Notes under the pieces: model-generated
Seen by the model: only the letters and a program-made list of their open reading frames with translations
Told to the model about the DNA's origin: nothing
Databases searched by the model: none
In this document: positions 1 through 12,983 of the stretch, piece by piece
Numbering within the stretch: the stretch's first letter is position 1
How the letters are laid out: each line of letters opens with the position of its first letter
Translations under genes and position numbers: made by a program
NCBI GenBank assembly: GCA_038087015.1
Contig: JASBNA010000002.1
Coordinates: forward strand, 558,001-622,000
Length of the DNA stretch: 64,000 nt
Reading direction: 5' to 3'
From: Cerrena zonata
Taxonomy: Eukaryota > Basidiomycota > Agaricomycetes > Polyporales > Cerrenaceae

Positions 1-1966
1 TTGTTCCGCATGCCAACCTAAATTGAATTCAGAATCATCGTGCAAAAAAAGAGAATAAGGATATCTTACGCTTGTTGAAATTGTACACAATATACTTGAT
101 GAACGCACTCAACTACAAACAGCTAATCAGCACAACCTATAACGCAAAAGCAAAGCGCAACACGACTCACGTCACTCGTCCAACTCCCAGAATTAGTCGG
201 ATGGAAGAATCCCTCACAAGACGCAATCATCTTCGCCAACGAATCAAGCGCTTTCGACCCTGCAAGGTATGTCTGTACCTTCAAATGACCACCCTTACCA
301 AGTGGAGCAGACAGGTAATCTCCCAAAGCATGACCATTCACATGTCCATTGCTATGGGGTAGAGGCGTACTGGTCCCAGAACCAGATGGAGTATGGAAGG
401 GTGTAGAGACGTTAGAACCTGGACTTGGGATTCCGTCAGGAGCCATTGAGTAAACAATGATTTGTGCGAGGGAAGCTATATTTGGGTTTGATTAGTGAGG
501 GAAGTGGAATTTTGGTATCGTGAGGCATTTACCTATCCTCCATGTGGGCTTGGGTAGACGATCCAGTTCAAATGTGACTTGACTATCCGCATTTGTACCT
601 GTAGACAATGATCCACCATCTGCTAACGGAATCTCTAAATATGACGAAAAGTCAGTATCAATCGAACTTAAACAATACCCCAAAGCGAAACAAGTCAAAC
701 GAAACTCAAACTTACCCATCGAAGCTACACATTTACACATAATATAATTCCACTCCCTCTCACTAAAAATCCCCACATCCTGATACAACCCCATCCACCT
801 CGAATTATGCATCCCCTTGATATCATCCTTCGACCAATTCGGTCTTCCCTCATCCTCCGTCCTCGCATCGTCCGGGATTTGTTCAATCCTCCTCGGGTCA
901 CTGACCGTAGGGTCAATGTGCATCTCCGCTAGGCGAGAAAGGAACTGCAGCATCCGTTCGTCGTACATGTAGGAGTTCACGGACTCCCAGAGACGAAAGG
1001 TGAGAGGAAGGTAGGATTGAGGATGGGAGAGGGGGAGGAATGTGAACATATAGTATTGGGCTGCGAGAGTACGCTGTATACAAGTCATAGAGAATGAATA
1101 GTTATAAAATCAATATCAGGTAATTCTTATGTGGCGGATTGTACACTCACACTCAAACTAGTTCCGTTAATAAGAGGTACGAAAGTCTTGAGCATTTCGT
1201 CAATAGCCGCAGGATGGTAGAACCTCCTCGTGTGCTCAGCAAGATAACACATATACCAAGAAGTTGGACTATTCCCCCAGTCAGTTAATCAGCCACATTG
1301 CCATCTCCGAGTCGTACCCGACCTGGAAGCGAAAATATAAAACACGTACGGAATCTCGAACTGACGCCTCTTCAAGAAAAGGTCCTGGCTAAGAATATTA
1401 TATATAGGCTTCCACGGAAGCCTCATGTCGTCAACATTGAGCTTCTTCTTGGATTGAAGAAGCGTCTGGAGGTTCTCCGCACATGGGGCAAGGGTATGCG
1501 CCGGCATTCCGGGGGTGGTGCATATGTGGTAGTATAGAATAGCCAGTCTCTTCCTCTTCTCCTTTGGAATGGGATATCCTAACATACTCCAGCTGTATAT
1601 ATGGGTTAATACATTGCATTCACGAATAACAGTCGTCCTGTAAGTGTAATCGTAGAGAGGGACGTACTATGTGACCATACTATCCCATTGCTGCAACCCG
1701 GGATCATAGTCCTTGGCCTCGACACATTGCGTTATACGCAACAAAATGAATTCGAATAACTGTTGCACTTTCTTGTTCGATTCTATAGAATAAGGTAGCA
1801 GCCTAGCATAATGCTTCAGCTTGACCATATCCCGATCGTCGGTGGCCTGTGCAATGTCTTCTGGTATATACGGTTCATGAACATCGTTTAGGATCCCTCG
1901 GGAGTGACTAGGCGGCCCAGGGTCATCGAGTTGAAGAATAGAGACATCTGGCAAGTCCATGGCCAT
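1..1966 (-). CDS. BLM10: Proteasome activator BLM10/PA200, 5' part (runs off the left edge)
   Basis: This is the N-terminal part of the large HEAT-repeat activator that caps the 20S proteasome; the rest lies beyond base 1. The start is ATG at 1966. Exon 1 (about 1668-1966) encodes MAMDLPDVSI..., and exon 2 (about 1350-1592) carries the family block GYPIPKEKRKRL and DMRLPWKPIYNILSQDLF, which is highly characteristic of PA200/Blm10. Exon 3 (ending at 1268) gives AEHTRRFYHPAAIDEML, and the next gives RTLAAQYYMFTFLPL and RLWESVNSYMYDERML. Joins keep phase at every intron examined. A Ser/Gly/His-rich insert (about 350-440) interrupts the conserved sequence. Full-length family members have roughly 1,800-2,000 residues, so less than a third is visible. 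The identification is secure; exon borders nearest the left edge are less certain. Confidence 0.93.
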
Positions 1967-2682
1967 GACGTATGTCTAGCAATGCGCTGTCGAGCTATAG
2001 AATGTGATTATGAAACAATGAATCGTCAGTTCCTAGTGGCAGGTTGGGGTTATAGGGGTGATTCCAGAGTCGTCTATGAGGTGTATGTGGATGTGTATGT
2101 GGCGGGAAGAACGGAAGAAAGGTGATGATCACTGCTCGGGCGCGAGCTGAGATTACTTATTGACCTCGGACCTCCAATCGGAAGAGCTAAAAGGAGCTGT
2201 GGCGAGTGGCAAACATTGTCATTGCCCACCTCCGAGTGGCGTAGTCCACACTCGGAACCGTTCACAAGATACCTTAATTGTATGCCTCGGATGCGGAGGG
2301 ATCCCAGATGCTTCCGTCTCTGTAGACAATTACTTCCGTTTCTTAACTTCTACCTATTATTATGCAATTGTCGCATGAGCTCAATAAAACGGCATCTTAG
2401 GACAAGGGACAAAAGCGGTCTTTAACGTTCCAGAACTATAATAGCCTTCTCCACGCGGGGCTTGTGGGGTAGACACCGGGGTTTAGTATCTTATGGTCTA
2501 CGTTTGGTCTACGTGCGGATTAGGAAAGTCAATGCTAATCAATCCGTCATACTCCTGAGTCCTGTGCAAAAGGGTCTGATTATAGTCTTAAGTAAGTTCA
2601 GGAACGGTACACCAAATGAATATCAAGCATGTGCATTCAAAAAGCATGAAAGGAAACACGTCTAAAACCATGTGGGTCAAAA
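1967..2682. other. Intergenic, BLM10 promoter side
   Basis: About 716 bases lie between the BLM10 start and the 3' end of the RXT2-like gene, both on the minus strand. Only short overlapping ORFs without splice logic or family motifs are present. It presumably holds the BLM10 promoter and the neighbour's 3' UTR. Confidence 0.6.
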
Positions 2683-3784
2683 TCACCCGGCTGCCACATA
2701 AGCGGTCTTCTGCAACTCTTTCAACGCCTTCTCTCGTACCATGTCCCATATCGCGTTCCTCTGTATCCGGCTGTATCCAATGTATTCCCTAATCTCCTCC
2801 AACCTCTCGATGTACTCTCGTCCATCATCATGTAGTTCCCGTAGTGCACCCAAACTCTTCTCTAGATTTGTAAATGCAGCCTCTTCTCGACTTTGTTGCC
2901 GCGAGTCATGTATCGGTGCCGTCATATTGGGAACATTATCCAAGAATATCTTGTATATAGCAGGAGTGAGGTCTGGAGCGCGTGATAATCGCTGTACTTC
3001 TGGGTCATCCTCTTCGCCGTCGCCTTCATCTTCGCGTTTAGGTACAACATCTTCCCCGTTGTTCTCTCGGTCAGGGTCTTCGTGAAGAACCTGGATGAGG
3101 CGTCCTAGAGCTCGTCTGAGCGAAGTCTCTCCTTCAATAAGGTTGTTAGTAGCGCATTCAAGTTCATCAAGTAGGCAGGATCGGAATGTGTGAGTGACGG
3201 ACGGATCCATGACAAAGGAGGTGTAGGTCGTGTGTTGCATCTCTGGAGCAGGATAGGGAGCAGTGATGGGAGGGGAGGGAGAACGAAGATGCGGTAGGGT
3301 AATTGGTTCATCTTCGTCTGTATGAGGAGGGAGCATTAATTTAATACGTTTCCTTGCATGTTCCTCGATCTATATAATTGCGTTGTCGGTTCTGAGTGTT
3401 TGAGTTTCTCCGAGTGATAACGACAGACCTGCCATTCCTCAATCCCTGGGCCCCATGGAACTTGCTTTCCTCTTCGTATCCATCTCGCTTCCTTTGCAGA
3501 CTTTCTGCCCCAGTTTCCAACGGCAGGGTGGAAGCGAATGTCGTCGTCCTCGACGTCGGAGTCGTGTCCGTGAGAGGGATAATACCAGGCGTTCATGTCG
3601 TTGGAGGGAAGACTGACATAGCTGACAGGGAGGCTTATAAGTCAGGGACAGGTCCGGGAGAAGGGAAGCCTGGGACGTACTTGGGATCTTCGTATCTCGA
3701 TTCGTCAAATGAGGTATGTCTCTTGAGACCATTCTGGTGGCTTGTTGGGGGACGTGATGCGGAGGATGGGGGCTGCGAGGTCAT
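2683..3784 (-). CDS. RXT2: RXT2-like Rpd3L histone deacetylase complex subunit
   Basis: A 327-residue protein from three exons (3681-3784, 3429-3621, 2683-3369) with two 59-nt introns. The start ATG at 3784 gives MTSQPPSSASRPPT. Exon 2 holds an acidic stretch (DSDVEDDD) followed by NWGRKSAKEARWIRRGKQ and WGPGIEEWQ; exon 3 continues ARKRIKLMLPP and the Ser/Pro motif LRSPSPP. This order (basic R/K helix, glycine-proline turn, RKRIK, SPSPP) is what I associate with the RXT2 N-terminal domain in basidiomycetes. The C-terminal half is helical and acidic (REDEGDGEEDDPE). RXT2 is a structural subunit of the Rpd3 large complex, and an RPD3-type deacetylase lies 9.5 kb away. The family call rests on remembered motif order, so it is moderate. 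It shares a 455-bp divergent promoter with the next gene. Confidence 0.62.
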
Positions 3785-4239
3785 GTTGCCCAGTATCTCT
3801 TGTCTGACGAGGGCAAAGAAGGGGTCGTCGTGGACGGTGGCCGTGGTGGTTGCCAGTGTGAAGGAGGAGAGGCGAGCCTAGTCACCCTATACTCTGACCC
3901 GCGGGCTCTCACAACTTTCAGACTGAGACTCGGGGCATGCGGGGAATTCACCGTTACGCCCGCGTCTAGGACTCGATCGAGGCCTGCCGTCATCGCCGGC
4001 CGTATGCCCGTACGTCGGGGGAAGTCGCCGGACGAGCTCCTATTGGCTGGGAGGGAAGAGTTCTCCAGCAAGGCTCTTTGCTGCACCACATCGCTGGACC
4101 ATTAGGTATGTCCTCCCAAGCAATGCATTCCTCATTTACCCATTGTCCCTGCTAACTCTTTGCCCTTTCTTACCACTAATACACAGTTCCAGCCTGAACC
4201 ACGACTCTTCACGACTCTCTTGCGTCTTACGACGCGTCT
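3785..4239. promoter_or_regulatory. Divergent intergenic region (RXT2-like / disordered protein)
   Basis: 455 bases separate two genes read in opposite directions, so both promoters must lie here. A pyrimidine-rich stretch (4100-4200) precedes the plus-strand start. No clear TATA box was seen, and the antisense ORFs in it have no support. Confidence 0.45.
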
Positions 4240-7200
4240 ATGGCAACTATCGAAATCCTGGATCTGTCTGACAACCCCTCCAAGGCGGACGAAGAGAACG
4301 CTGTTCAACAAGGGACACTCGTCCAGGGGTCTCCCACAAAGCCCGGAGATGAAGCTACCTCTTTGACCAAAGCTGATGGACCACAGGCTGATTCCCTCTC
4401 AGCCTCTCCGTCGCCAGCTTCAAGCTCGACTCCCCTTCGTGGGTCTGTTCCAAACGGACAGACGGCCCCTGGAACGACAAATCCACCTACCCTGAACATG
4501 CCGCATCCCAAGAAATTCAGTTCAGTCAACATCAACAAGAAATTTCTCGAGAGGAGTTCTTCATCCGCCGGCTCTGCGCAGCCTCCGTCGACGTCACTTT
4601 CATCGAAAGTTGGCAGTACAGCCCGTACGTTCTAGCCTCCTGATGTCATTACATACTTATTTTGATATCATTTCCAGAGAAACCAACAGTACCGTCGACA
4701 CCATCGCATTCCAGATTAGTTACTACAAAGCTCACTGCCGGTCCTCAACCTGCAACACTAACTGGTCCGGGTTGGTCCAGACCATCTTCAACTGGTTCAC
4801 AAGGTCCCACATCTGCGTCAGCGACAAACCCCAAACCCTCGCCGCTACCTGTACCATCTCTTTCTCAAGGTCTTCCTGCGGCAAAGGTCATTCATCCACA
4901 ACCTCGTTCGGTCGCTGACGGTGCTTCAGATAATGCTAATAAGGATAATTCATCGAAACCTGCATGGAGCCGTTCCAAACTTCATGGCTTCCCATCGGTG
5001 AAAGCCGATCCTGTACAAGACGACTTTCCTACTGCAGCAGAATCCGCGCAAGGTTAGCACGTTTGATGAAGCTAATTACCAAATTGAAATTCTTAAAAAA
5101 TGCCTCATTGCGTATGTACATAGCTCGTGCGGCTAAGCTGAACGAGAAACGACAAGCAACACAAGCACTGCAAGCTCAAAAGCAAGCACTCGCGGCGGAG
5201 GCAGATGCATTCCGAGGAGTACATCTGAAAAACACCCATCATTGGGATGAGGTATGTGTATGTAAACTCTCGAGTATACTTAGTAGATTAACTTTATTCA
5301 GGATGAGGGAGACGACGGTGATTTCTTAGGTGGCGTAATCGACTTCGGTGACGGTAGACAGTACAAAGTGCAACCTTCAGAACCATCTCACTCGCCCCCA
5401 CCAAACAATGCTGAACTAGAAGCAGACTCATCAACCAAACACTTGGACCCTGATATTCCTGTGAGTAAAGAGGAACGGTTCGCAGATGACTTCGACAGAA
5501 GTTGGCCTCGGTCCAGACCACCAGATAGCTCTTCGCGATTTTCAAATGGACCTCCGTCATCGGTCTCTTCGCAGTCCATGCATTCACCTCAAGAATCATC
5601 AAGGGTGCTGTTCAACGAAAGGTCTAATCGTCTAGAACCTTATTCTAATTCTCATGCGCCTCGATTTGGCAATAGAGAGCACTTTCCGAGACGAGACAGC
5701 CGTTCAGACCATGCTGTCTCACCTACAGAATCACGGAACGGAAGAGAGTCTCTATCTCATCGACCGGGTGTTCAACTACTTCAGAAACCTGCTGGTTCAG
5801 AACATGGAGACGGTCCACAGAGATCTCGTATATTCGGAGACCGTTACGGTGGTGACAACTCTAGGTTTAGAGACAAGGATGGTCCTAGACGTGATTATGG
5901 AGCTCCTCCTCATATGACTAGGACACCCTCGGACAGTGCTCGTTCGAGAGATGGGAATCGTGATTACTCAAACCCTCTAGGTGCAACACGTTCTCCTGTG
6001 ATAGGTACTGGTCGTTTGGATGATCATTCTCGACGTACTTCTATGGGTCCTCCGCCGGTACCTGGTCCTCATCAAGCACCTCAGCCGCAACGGGACGATG
6101 GCAGACAAATTCCGCCGCACCTAGCCAAGTTGCAAACTGATTCCCAGTTTCACACTAGAGCTGGCCCTCCTCCGCCTTTAACTCGTCAATCTCTAGAACC
6201 GCCTTCAGCTACTAGCGAAGCTCCTCCTACACATTCACCAGCTGCCTCTCATGCATCTTTATCGCCTCTTATCGAGGGGTCGACTATGCCTATTCAAGAT
6301 ATTGATGAAGTCCGAAAGCTAGCGATGCACAGTGCTGCAGAACGGGCTAAGCTAAGAAGACAGCAGGAAGAAGCGGAAATCGAGAGACAGAAGGAGCGAG
6401 CTCGGAAGAAGGCTGCTGAATTGGAAGCAAAGATGAAAGCTGAGGAAGAGAAGAAGGAGGCTGAGGAGAAGGCCAAGGAACAACAGAAACCTTCAGATGC
6501 CGAGGTCAGTTGAACCGCATCATCTTTTTCCCATTTCTAACGGCCTATGCGTAGGTCATTGGGATCATCGAGGAAGCTGTTTCTTCAGCATCTCTACCTG
6601 TAGTTCCAGAGGATGGTAGTGCCAAAGCACAACCACCTCCACCGATACGTACTGCGTTTGGCCGAACACCTTCTGTAAAGGGTCTTCCTCGAACAGCACC
6701 TGCACGTCGTTCTTCGTTTAACACGCCTGATATTGCTTCACCTGCTACGGAAGCAGACTCGTGGCGTAGCAAAGCTGCTCCTCTATCTGCAAAGCCAGTT
6801 CTCTCTACACATGGTCCGTCGAAAGCCGCAACTTCCCCAGTAGCTTCGGTATTGCCGCCACCACCATTGGCATCATCACACGCGGTGGACTCATTATCAC
6901 TGGCAGACGGCGAAGAAGTTGATATAGTTGATTTCTCTGAACTTGGCAAGTTGGTTGGTGAGGAACCGACACCTCAGCCTGTACTCGAGCCTGCACCTCG
7001 GTCTCGACCTAGACCAGTTGCAACGGATTTCTTCGAGGATAATGAATCAAAACACGCTGGAGCGAACGGTGCACCAAAGGAACCTGAAACATGGAGACGA
7101 ATGCCCCCGCCTCAGTCTGCGCCTGAGCATCATACCAGCTGCACCAAATGCGCATCACTCAGAGCCGCGTTCCAAGGAATCGTTGAGGCCTCCTCCAATA

Positions 7201-9450
7201 TCCGTACCTCCTCTTCATTCAGGACCCACACATCGGAGACCGTCATTGTCTTCAGATGGTCATGGACGTCCGCATATCCACTCTCCTCACCAGCCGAAGT
7301 CGCCTACAGGACCTGCGTATCGCGAGGCTCCTATGTCTACATTGGATGATACTATGGCACGGATTCGAGGAGCTCTGACTGGCATGCAGAAACCCGAACC
7401 TTCGAGGCCTGAAGCAGATGAGCATGAGGCACATCCTGCACCTGCTCACCCGCATCATCAACCTCAATCTGCTCCGGCTGCAGCCCCAGCCCCTGCTCCT
7501 GTATCTGCGTCTGAGCCCCCGAAGCCAAGGTGGTTGCCTCCGGCACTGAGACCCAGGCTAGCTAACCACGACGATACACCTAGGGAAGTTTTCGATGTGA
7601 CCGCCGCCGAGCCTCCACGGTCTCCCAAACCGGCTTGGAACCACTTCAAAGTGCATTTCCCGTCAGACTCTGTTACACGAGAGATCATTTCTCGAAAGCA
7701 GTTGCACATGTCCAGGACACAACCGCACGTACGGGCAGACATCTATTCTTTCGATCCTCCCATTGAGGGCATGAACCGCAAGAATTTCATGTTGAACGAT
7801 ATTTTCTTCCCCAAGCCTCCGGTCACGAAAGGTCGGGCGAAGTATACCGTATCGCTTCCTTCCAAAACGAATTCGTCGACGTCAAAATCCGGTTCTGGAC
7901 CCGTGGTGAACCTACCTTCAAAGCTTAATCCTGGCAATTCGGGTGCCTTTGGTCGTAAAAGCGATGCTGCAAGTGTATCAAATTGGCGGAAACCTTCGTC
8001 GTCACCACTCACCGCTCAACCGTCGGTCAACGAGAATAGCCCACAAGTATTGGAGACAGTCAGTCGTTCGCCACCACCTGAGAGTAGTAGTGTAAAAGCT
8101 ACAGTACCCAACTCTCAATCGCCTACTGTTAGTGTGACGGGTTCTGCTAAACAGCAGCAACGAACTAGTAAGATGCCAGTTGGTGCGGATGTTGCGTTCT
8201 ACCGTGATTCTCGTGCGGGTGATTCCAAGGAAGAAGGTGTGACCGTGAAGTTCATTGTGAGTAGTGAGCTCGAGGAAGAGTCGTCAACTGCTGCTAGTAC
8301 TGGGGAAAGAGTGGTATCCAAGGTGGATGATGTTGCAAATGCTTCTTCTCTTGACAGCAAGAAGGAATCCACTGTAAGTCCTACAACTCTATTCTGGTCA
8401 TTCATCGTTCCGAAATTCTAACTTTATTTATATCATCAGGGTGATATGGCTGCCTATAGTCCTGCACGTTCGAATAACATGCCTTGGCCTAAATCACCAA
8501 AAGCTCTGCACACCAAAGATTCGCCATCTCGTGCACCAGATCCCGAGCATCTCAGAGCTGTTTGGTCATCAACGTCTAATAAGGCTGAAGCACCGTCAGT
8601 CAATTCGCTAGCAAAGATTGCTGATGATCTCGGTGCTGTTCCTTTCACGATTCAAGAGGTCAAGTCGGAAGATGGTGGAACTCCTCCACCTCCAAGCTCG
8701 GGTCCACCATCTCGGATGTCATCATATGATGTAACACGGGCATTCCAACAAGTCCCTACGCCGTCTGTTAGTTCTAGTACTTCACGATCGGGACATTTGT
8801 CAAATGTTTCATCGCCACCGACTACCCATCGACAGCCTCATCCACCAAACCCAGTACCAACACCGAACATGCGACCGATGTATCCTGGATATGGTTCCCC
8901 CATGATGAGCTCACCGAGTCAATCGATGGTCTATCCTATGTCGATGACACCCAGTCCTCGACCAATGGTACCCACTGCTCAACAGTACCCCCAACCTATG
9001 TGGATGGGACCTCCGCCACCTGGAACTATGATGCGTTCTCCGTATATGACCCAACTCATGCCATATCCTCCGCCTCCTGGATATCCTCCTCCGCAAAACA
9101 TGCAAGGTGGTATGCACCCGCCACCGCAACCTAACGGAACGCCCGGTAGACCTAACGGTCTTCCGCTCATAAGCCCCGTCCTCGCTCATGCTCACGCGAG
9201 TCCCATGTACACACCGAGTCCCGTTTTGATGCACGCCCAAGCTGTTCCTCCACCCCACAATCACAATCACACGCACCCGTATCCTAATCCCGGTCAACCA
9301 CCGAGACAAGGACAACCACCGCGAGCGGGGTATGATCACCATTCTCATCCAGGCGGGCCGTATGCACATACACCTTCCCACCCGCACCCCCCTCAAGGAG
9401 CCCTGTACAATGCCGTCCCGTCCAATTCATTTGACCGTCCGTCGTGGTGA
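4240..9450 (+). CDS. Large intrinsically disordered Ser/Pro-rich protein, function unknown
   Basis: Exons 4240-4624, 4678-5052, 5124-5251, 5302-6504, 6555-8373 and 8440-9450 give about 1,600 residues; introns are 50-71 nt with canonical sites. I do not recognise a named family. Possible conserved islands are KKFSSVNINKKFLE (early), a basic helix AAKLNEKRQATQALQAQ followed by DFLGGVIDFGDGRQYKV, and a highly charged coiled coil in exon 4 (about 6310-6480; ERQKERARKKAAELEAKMK). The C-terminus is rich in Pro, Met, Gly and His (PPPPGYPPP-type runs). Such proteins often scaffold RNA or translation complexes, but that is inference. Within exon 5 the reading frame must change by one base between about 7069 and 7140, either through a poorly matching intron or an indel (see findings). 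Existence is secure from long in-phase exons; the function is unknown. Confidence 0.75.
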
Positions 9451-9817
9451 TAACTGTGACTTTGTGTGCTGTTTATGCCTTCGCTGTATATAGTATTCCT
9501 CTCTTGGTGCACCAGTTAGTAGTAGCTTACCATACCCATCTTTTGCATGAAACATCGTCGCTTTCTTATTATTCTAATACATTGTTGTGCAACTTGTTTT
9601 CCATTGCTTTCATTCACAGGCGTGATTCACACACCATTCAATGCTCTTCGATCAGGTCTTCAGGAGTGAGCAAGATGCAGTTCAAGACGCGGCGTTAGTG
9701 AAACAAGAATGAATTGAAAGCGGTATAGATATCTAGAGTCATAGCATTAATCTACGACAAAATCGTACTCTACGGATGCAATTATTCAACAAACGGATAT
9801 GACACAGGAATATATAA
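9451..9817. other. Convergent 3' region
   Basis: About 370 bases lie between the stop codons of two convergent genes. It is T/A-rich (ttcttattattctaatac at about 9560-9580) and presumably holds both 3' UTRs and polyadenylation signals. No gene was seen. Confidence 0.6.
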
Positions 9818-11567
9818 TCAGACAGCCAACTGGACGGCACGCTCAGCAGCCTCATCTAGATCGTCGAAAGGAATGATCTTAAGTCCGGACTCCTTGATCA
9901 ATCTGGGAAGACGGAAGGTAAACGGTCAATTCAATGGGGTCGAAATAGAGTTATGACGTACTGCTTGGCCTCGGCTTCCTTGGTACCCTTCAACCGGACG
10001 ATCAAAGGAATGCTCATCTCGAGCTCCTTGCTAGCCTTGATGACACCCTCGGCAATGTAATCACATCGCATGATACCTATATTTTTTGAGTACGGAATTA
10101 CTATTCCATGACACGGGGGGTAAACGTACCACCGAAGATGTTGATGAAAATACTCTTGACTTTGGGATCACGGCAGATAATCTCGAAGGCCTTCTTAACG
10201 GTCTCAGGGGTAGCTCCTCTAATTGACAGCGTCAGTGACTTGTTCCCGTAAGTTGTTCCTGACACTCACCCTCCGACATCCAAGAAGTTTGCGGGGTTAC
10301 CACCGTGGAGTGACAATACATCCATAGTGGCCATAGCAAGACCGGCGCCGTTAACGAGGCATCCAATGTTACCGTCCAACTTGATGAAGTTGAGGTTAGC
10401 CTTCTGTGCTTCTACCTCCGACGCATCTTCCTGGGTAATGTCCCTCAAGCTGAATACATCGGTTTGACGGAACTCCGCATTATCGTCGAACCCGAACTTT
10501 GCATCCATACTAGAAATCACGAAACTCAGTTGATGAAATCCGTCTACATTCCGTCTAAACCATAAGACATACCAGAGGACATGACCATCGGCAGTTTCGG
10601 CCATGGGGTTGATCTCAATTTGAGTAGCATCCTTCTCCTTGAAGATCTTGTACAAGTTGATGAAGATATCAGCAGCCTCCTTTTGGGCGAGTTCACCCTT
10701 GAAGCCGAGCTTTTGAGCAACACCGAGAGCTTCTGCTGAGCTGAGACCATTGTCGAAGTTAATGGGAGTGGTGATAATCGCATCGGGGTCCTTGGCAGCA
10801 ACCTCTTCAATGTTCATCCCACCTTGAGCAGATGCAACAAGGACGGGACCACCGGTAGCACGGTCATTGAGAACAGCGACGTAGTATTCGTGGGTGGGAT
10901 CACGGCGCTCAGCAAGCATGACCTAAATAGCAATGAGCATCATAAGAGCTTGACTGACAGAGTTCACAACGTACAGCATTGCAAACACGTCCTCCAGCAC
11001 CAGTTTGTTTTGTAATGAGGTTAGCACCAAGCATCTTGGACGCATAGTCCTTTGCTTGCTCGGGGCTGAATATCACATGAATTTGAATATTTTCGAACGT
11101 GTGCAAGATACTCACCTTGACACGACGTGTACACCACCCTGGAGACCATTGTCAAACTTTCCCTTGCCACGACCACCAGCGAGGACCTGCGCCTTGATGA
11201 CACAACCGGTTGCAGCTATGTCGGGTAGACATGATATATATGGCAATTTTGACAAGTAGTGCGTCACTGTGCTCACCGAATTGCTTTGCAGCATCGAAAG
11301 CTTCCTGAGGTGTTTTGGCAGCGATGCTCTTAGGTGTGGGGACACCATACTAGAATTTTTTGTGTTAGATGACGCGTAGTTATCGAAGTGAATATGCATA
11401 CGGAGTTGAGGAGGTTCACGGATTGGTATTCATGAATTGACAAAAAGCGTTTCTGACCTGCAGAGACCGCCTAAAGACAAGGTAAGTTGGGGGGATCTCG
11501 GAGGACGACAAGGAGAATGAGGACATACACGAGCGACAGAACCGGCCTTTCGTAGGGAAGCAAGCAT
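9818..11567 (-). CDS. LSC2: Succinate-CoA ligase beta subunit, mitochondrial
   Basis: The beta subunit of the TCA-cycle enzyme that converts succinyl-CoA to succinate with nucleotide phosphorylation, acting in the mitochondrial matrix. Ten exons (11529-11567, 11402-11470, 11277-11349, 11116-11215, 10975-11065, 10573-10922, 10270-10509, 10130-10218, 9962-10076, 9818-9902) join in phase to 416 residues. The N-terminus [19 protein letters not shown] is basic and fits a transit peptide. Family blocks follow: [17 protein letters not shown], the ATP-grasp lysine region [53 protein letters not shown], and [13 protein letters not shown] with IFGGIMRCD near the end. Introns are 50-63 nt. Length is normal and there is no frame break, in contrast with several neighbours. 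It is divergent from the DinB-like gene. Confidence 0.97.
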
Positions 11568-12164
11568 GGCTGAAGATGATACCGGAGAAGGAGGAGAGAT
11601 GCAGTTAGCAGAGGCAGGCGACCGGTCACTCCCGTAAGTATAGCTCGAAATCTGCTTACGTAACACGCTCCTTCCATCGTCTTATTTCCGCTGCGACCTC
11701 TTTTCTATTCTACACCAGAAGGACGACGACGGAATGGCAATGTTAGGTGGTCTTCCTGTCTCTCACCTGACATTCTTCGGGATGGACTAGGAATACTTCT
11801 GGGAGATAAACACTGTCTCGCTTTGAGTTCGGACCACTTACCTCTTCTTGGGTTGTTCGAAATTGTGCAGAGGCACACTTCTCTACCCTCCACAACTCTC
11901 CTGTATCTTAACCCGACTCGGACTGTAGAGTAATGACTTCCTGTATGGCACGATACCTATATATTCTTCTCCCCCCGAGAACGATCGAGGATGCCAGGTT
12001 GCGGCTTTCTGTATGTAAATAGCACGGCGTCCGGACCCTGAACAGCAGGAGACAACGTTTTTGCAATCTATCGTCAACGACCCCACAACGCCTTCAACAT
12101 CTACCTCTGACCACTACCCTTCGACATTTTAGCTTTGACTTCTGTCGCCTAACAAGCATCAAAA
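11568..12164. promoter_or_regulatory. Divergent intergenic region (LSC2 / DinB-like)
   Basis: 597 bases with starts facing outward on both sides. Pyrimidine-rich tracts (about 12090-12160) precede the plus-strand ATG. No distinct promoter element could be assigned. Confidence 0.4.
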
Positions 12165-12983
12165 ATGACTGCTATGACTCAAAAGAACGGTGCTGCTGTG
12201 AACGGAGGTGTCATAAGCCATGAGGTGAACGAAAACCAAGAGCTAGAACGCTTGCTGGAAGTCGCCACCGGTAGTCATTGCTCAGGCAATAGATCTTCTC
12301 GACAATGGCCTAACTTCAGATGAGCAAATCTCTGCACCTTCCAAATTCATTCCGGGATCTACCATAGGTGAGCACCATGATCCATATGGGTGACGCGATC
12401 TTGAATTTCCATGACGCCAAGGCAAACATCTCAGGCATGCTCGCGACCACTTTGTTATCCTGGCAAACTGCATGGCTCAAGAGGCTCCACGGTCATTGAA
12501 CTATGATATCCGCCTCCGGAACACGCCAATGGAGACAAGTCGTAGTGCAGCCAAACAAGCCCTTACCGAGGCAATTGAGTTGCTTGAGAAGGTGGTAGAA
12601 ACGGCAGAGTTGAATGAGCCTTTGACTCTTCATGCGATTACACCTTACCCGCAGACTGTTCAGACGACATTTGGCAGAGAGGTAAGTCAATTCTGAAGAC
12701 ATTCAGTGTGATGCTAAGATTCCCTCAGCTATGGTTTGGATCTTTACATGCCGTTCATCATTGGTCAATGGTACGCACTTCCGCATTCTAACCAGACATG
12801 CCCTCACGCCACTTTCTAGGTCCGAGTCATTGCAGGCGAAATGGTTAGTCGTATTCACATCATCTCCTGTATAAAATCTGACCAGAATAATAGGGTATCG
12901 CTGTGGAAGACTCATTCGGCTTTGCCCCCTCGACCCTGGTGCATAAAGGCTCCGAAGCGCCCCTTGGAAAATCAAGGATATAA
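12165..12983 (+). CDS. DinB-superfamily-like protein (with one frame break)
   Basis: Five exons (12165-12367, 12422-12681, 12729-12770, 12820-12843, 12894-12983). Visible blocks are LEVATVVIAQAIDLLDNG, GKHLRHARDHFVILANCM, LWFGSLHAVHHWSMVRVI and a C-terminus GSEAPLGKSRI. The spaced histidines (LRHARDHF early, LHAVHHW late) resemble the metal-binding helix bundle of DinB/YfiT-type proteins, which in fungi occur as uncharacterised cytosolic proteins. The second exon starts at an unusual CCAAG acceptor that gives GKHLRHAR in frame. Exon 1 contains one surplus base at about 12270 (ACCGGTAG): the upstream frame ends in a stop, while removing one G gives a continuous sequence. Without that correction the product would truncate after about 50 residues. 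Family assignment is moderate, and the reaction is unknown. Confidence 0.62.
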
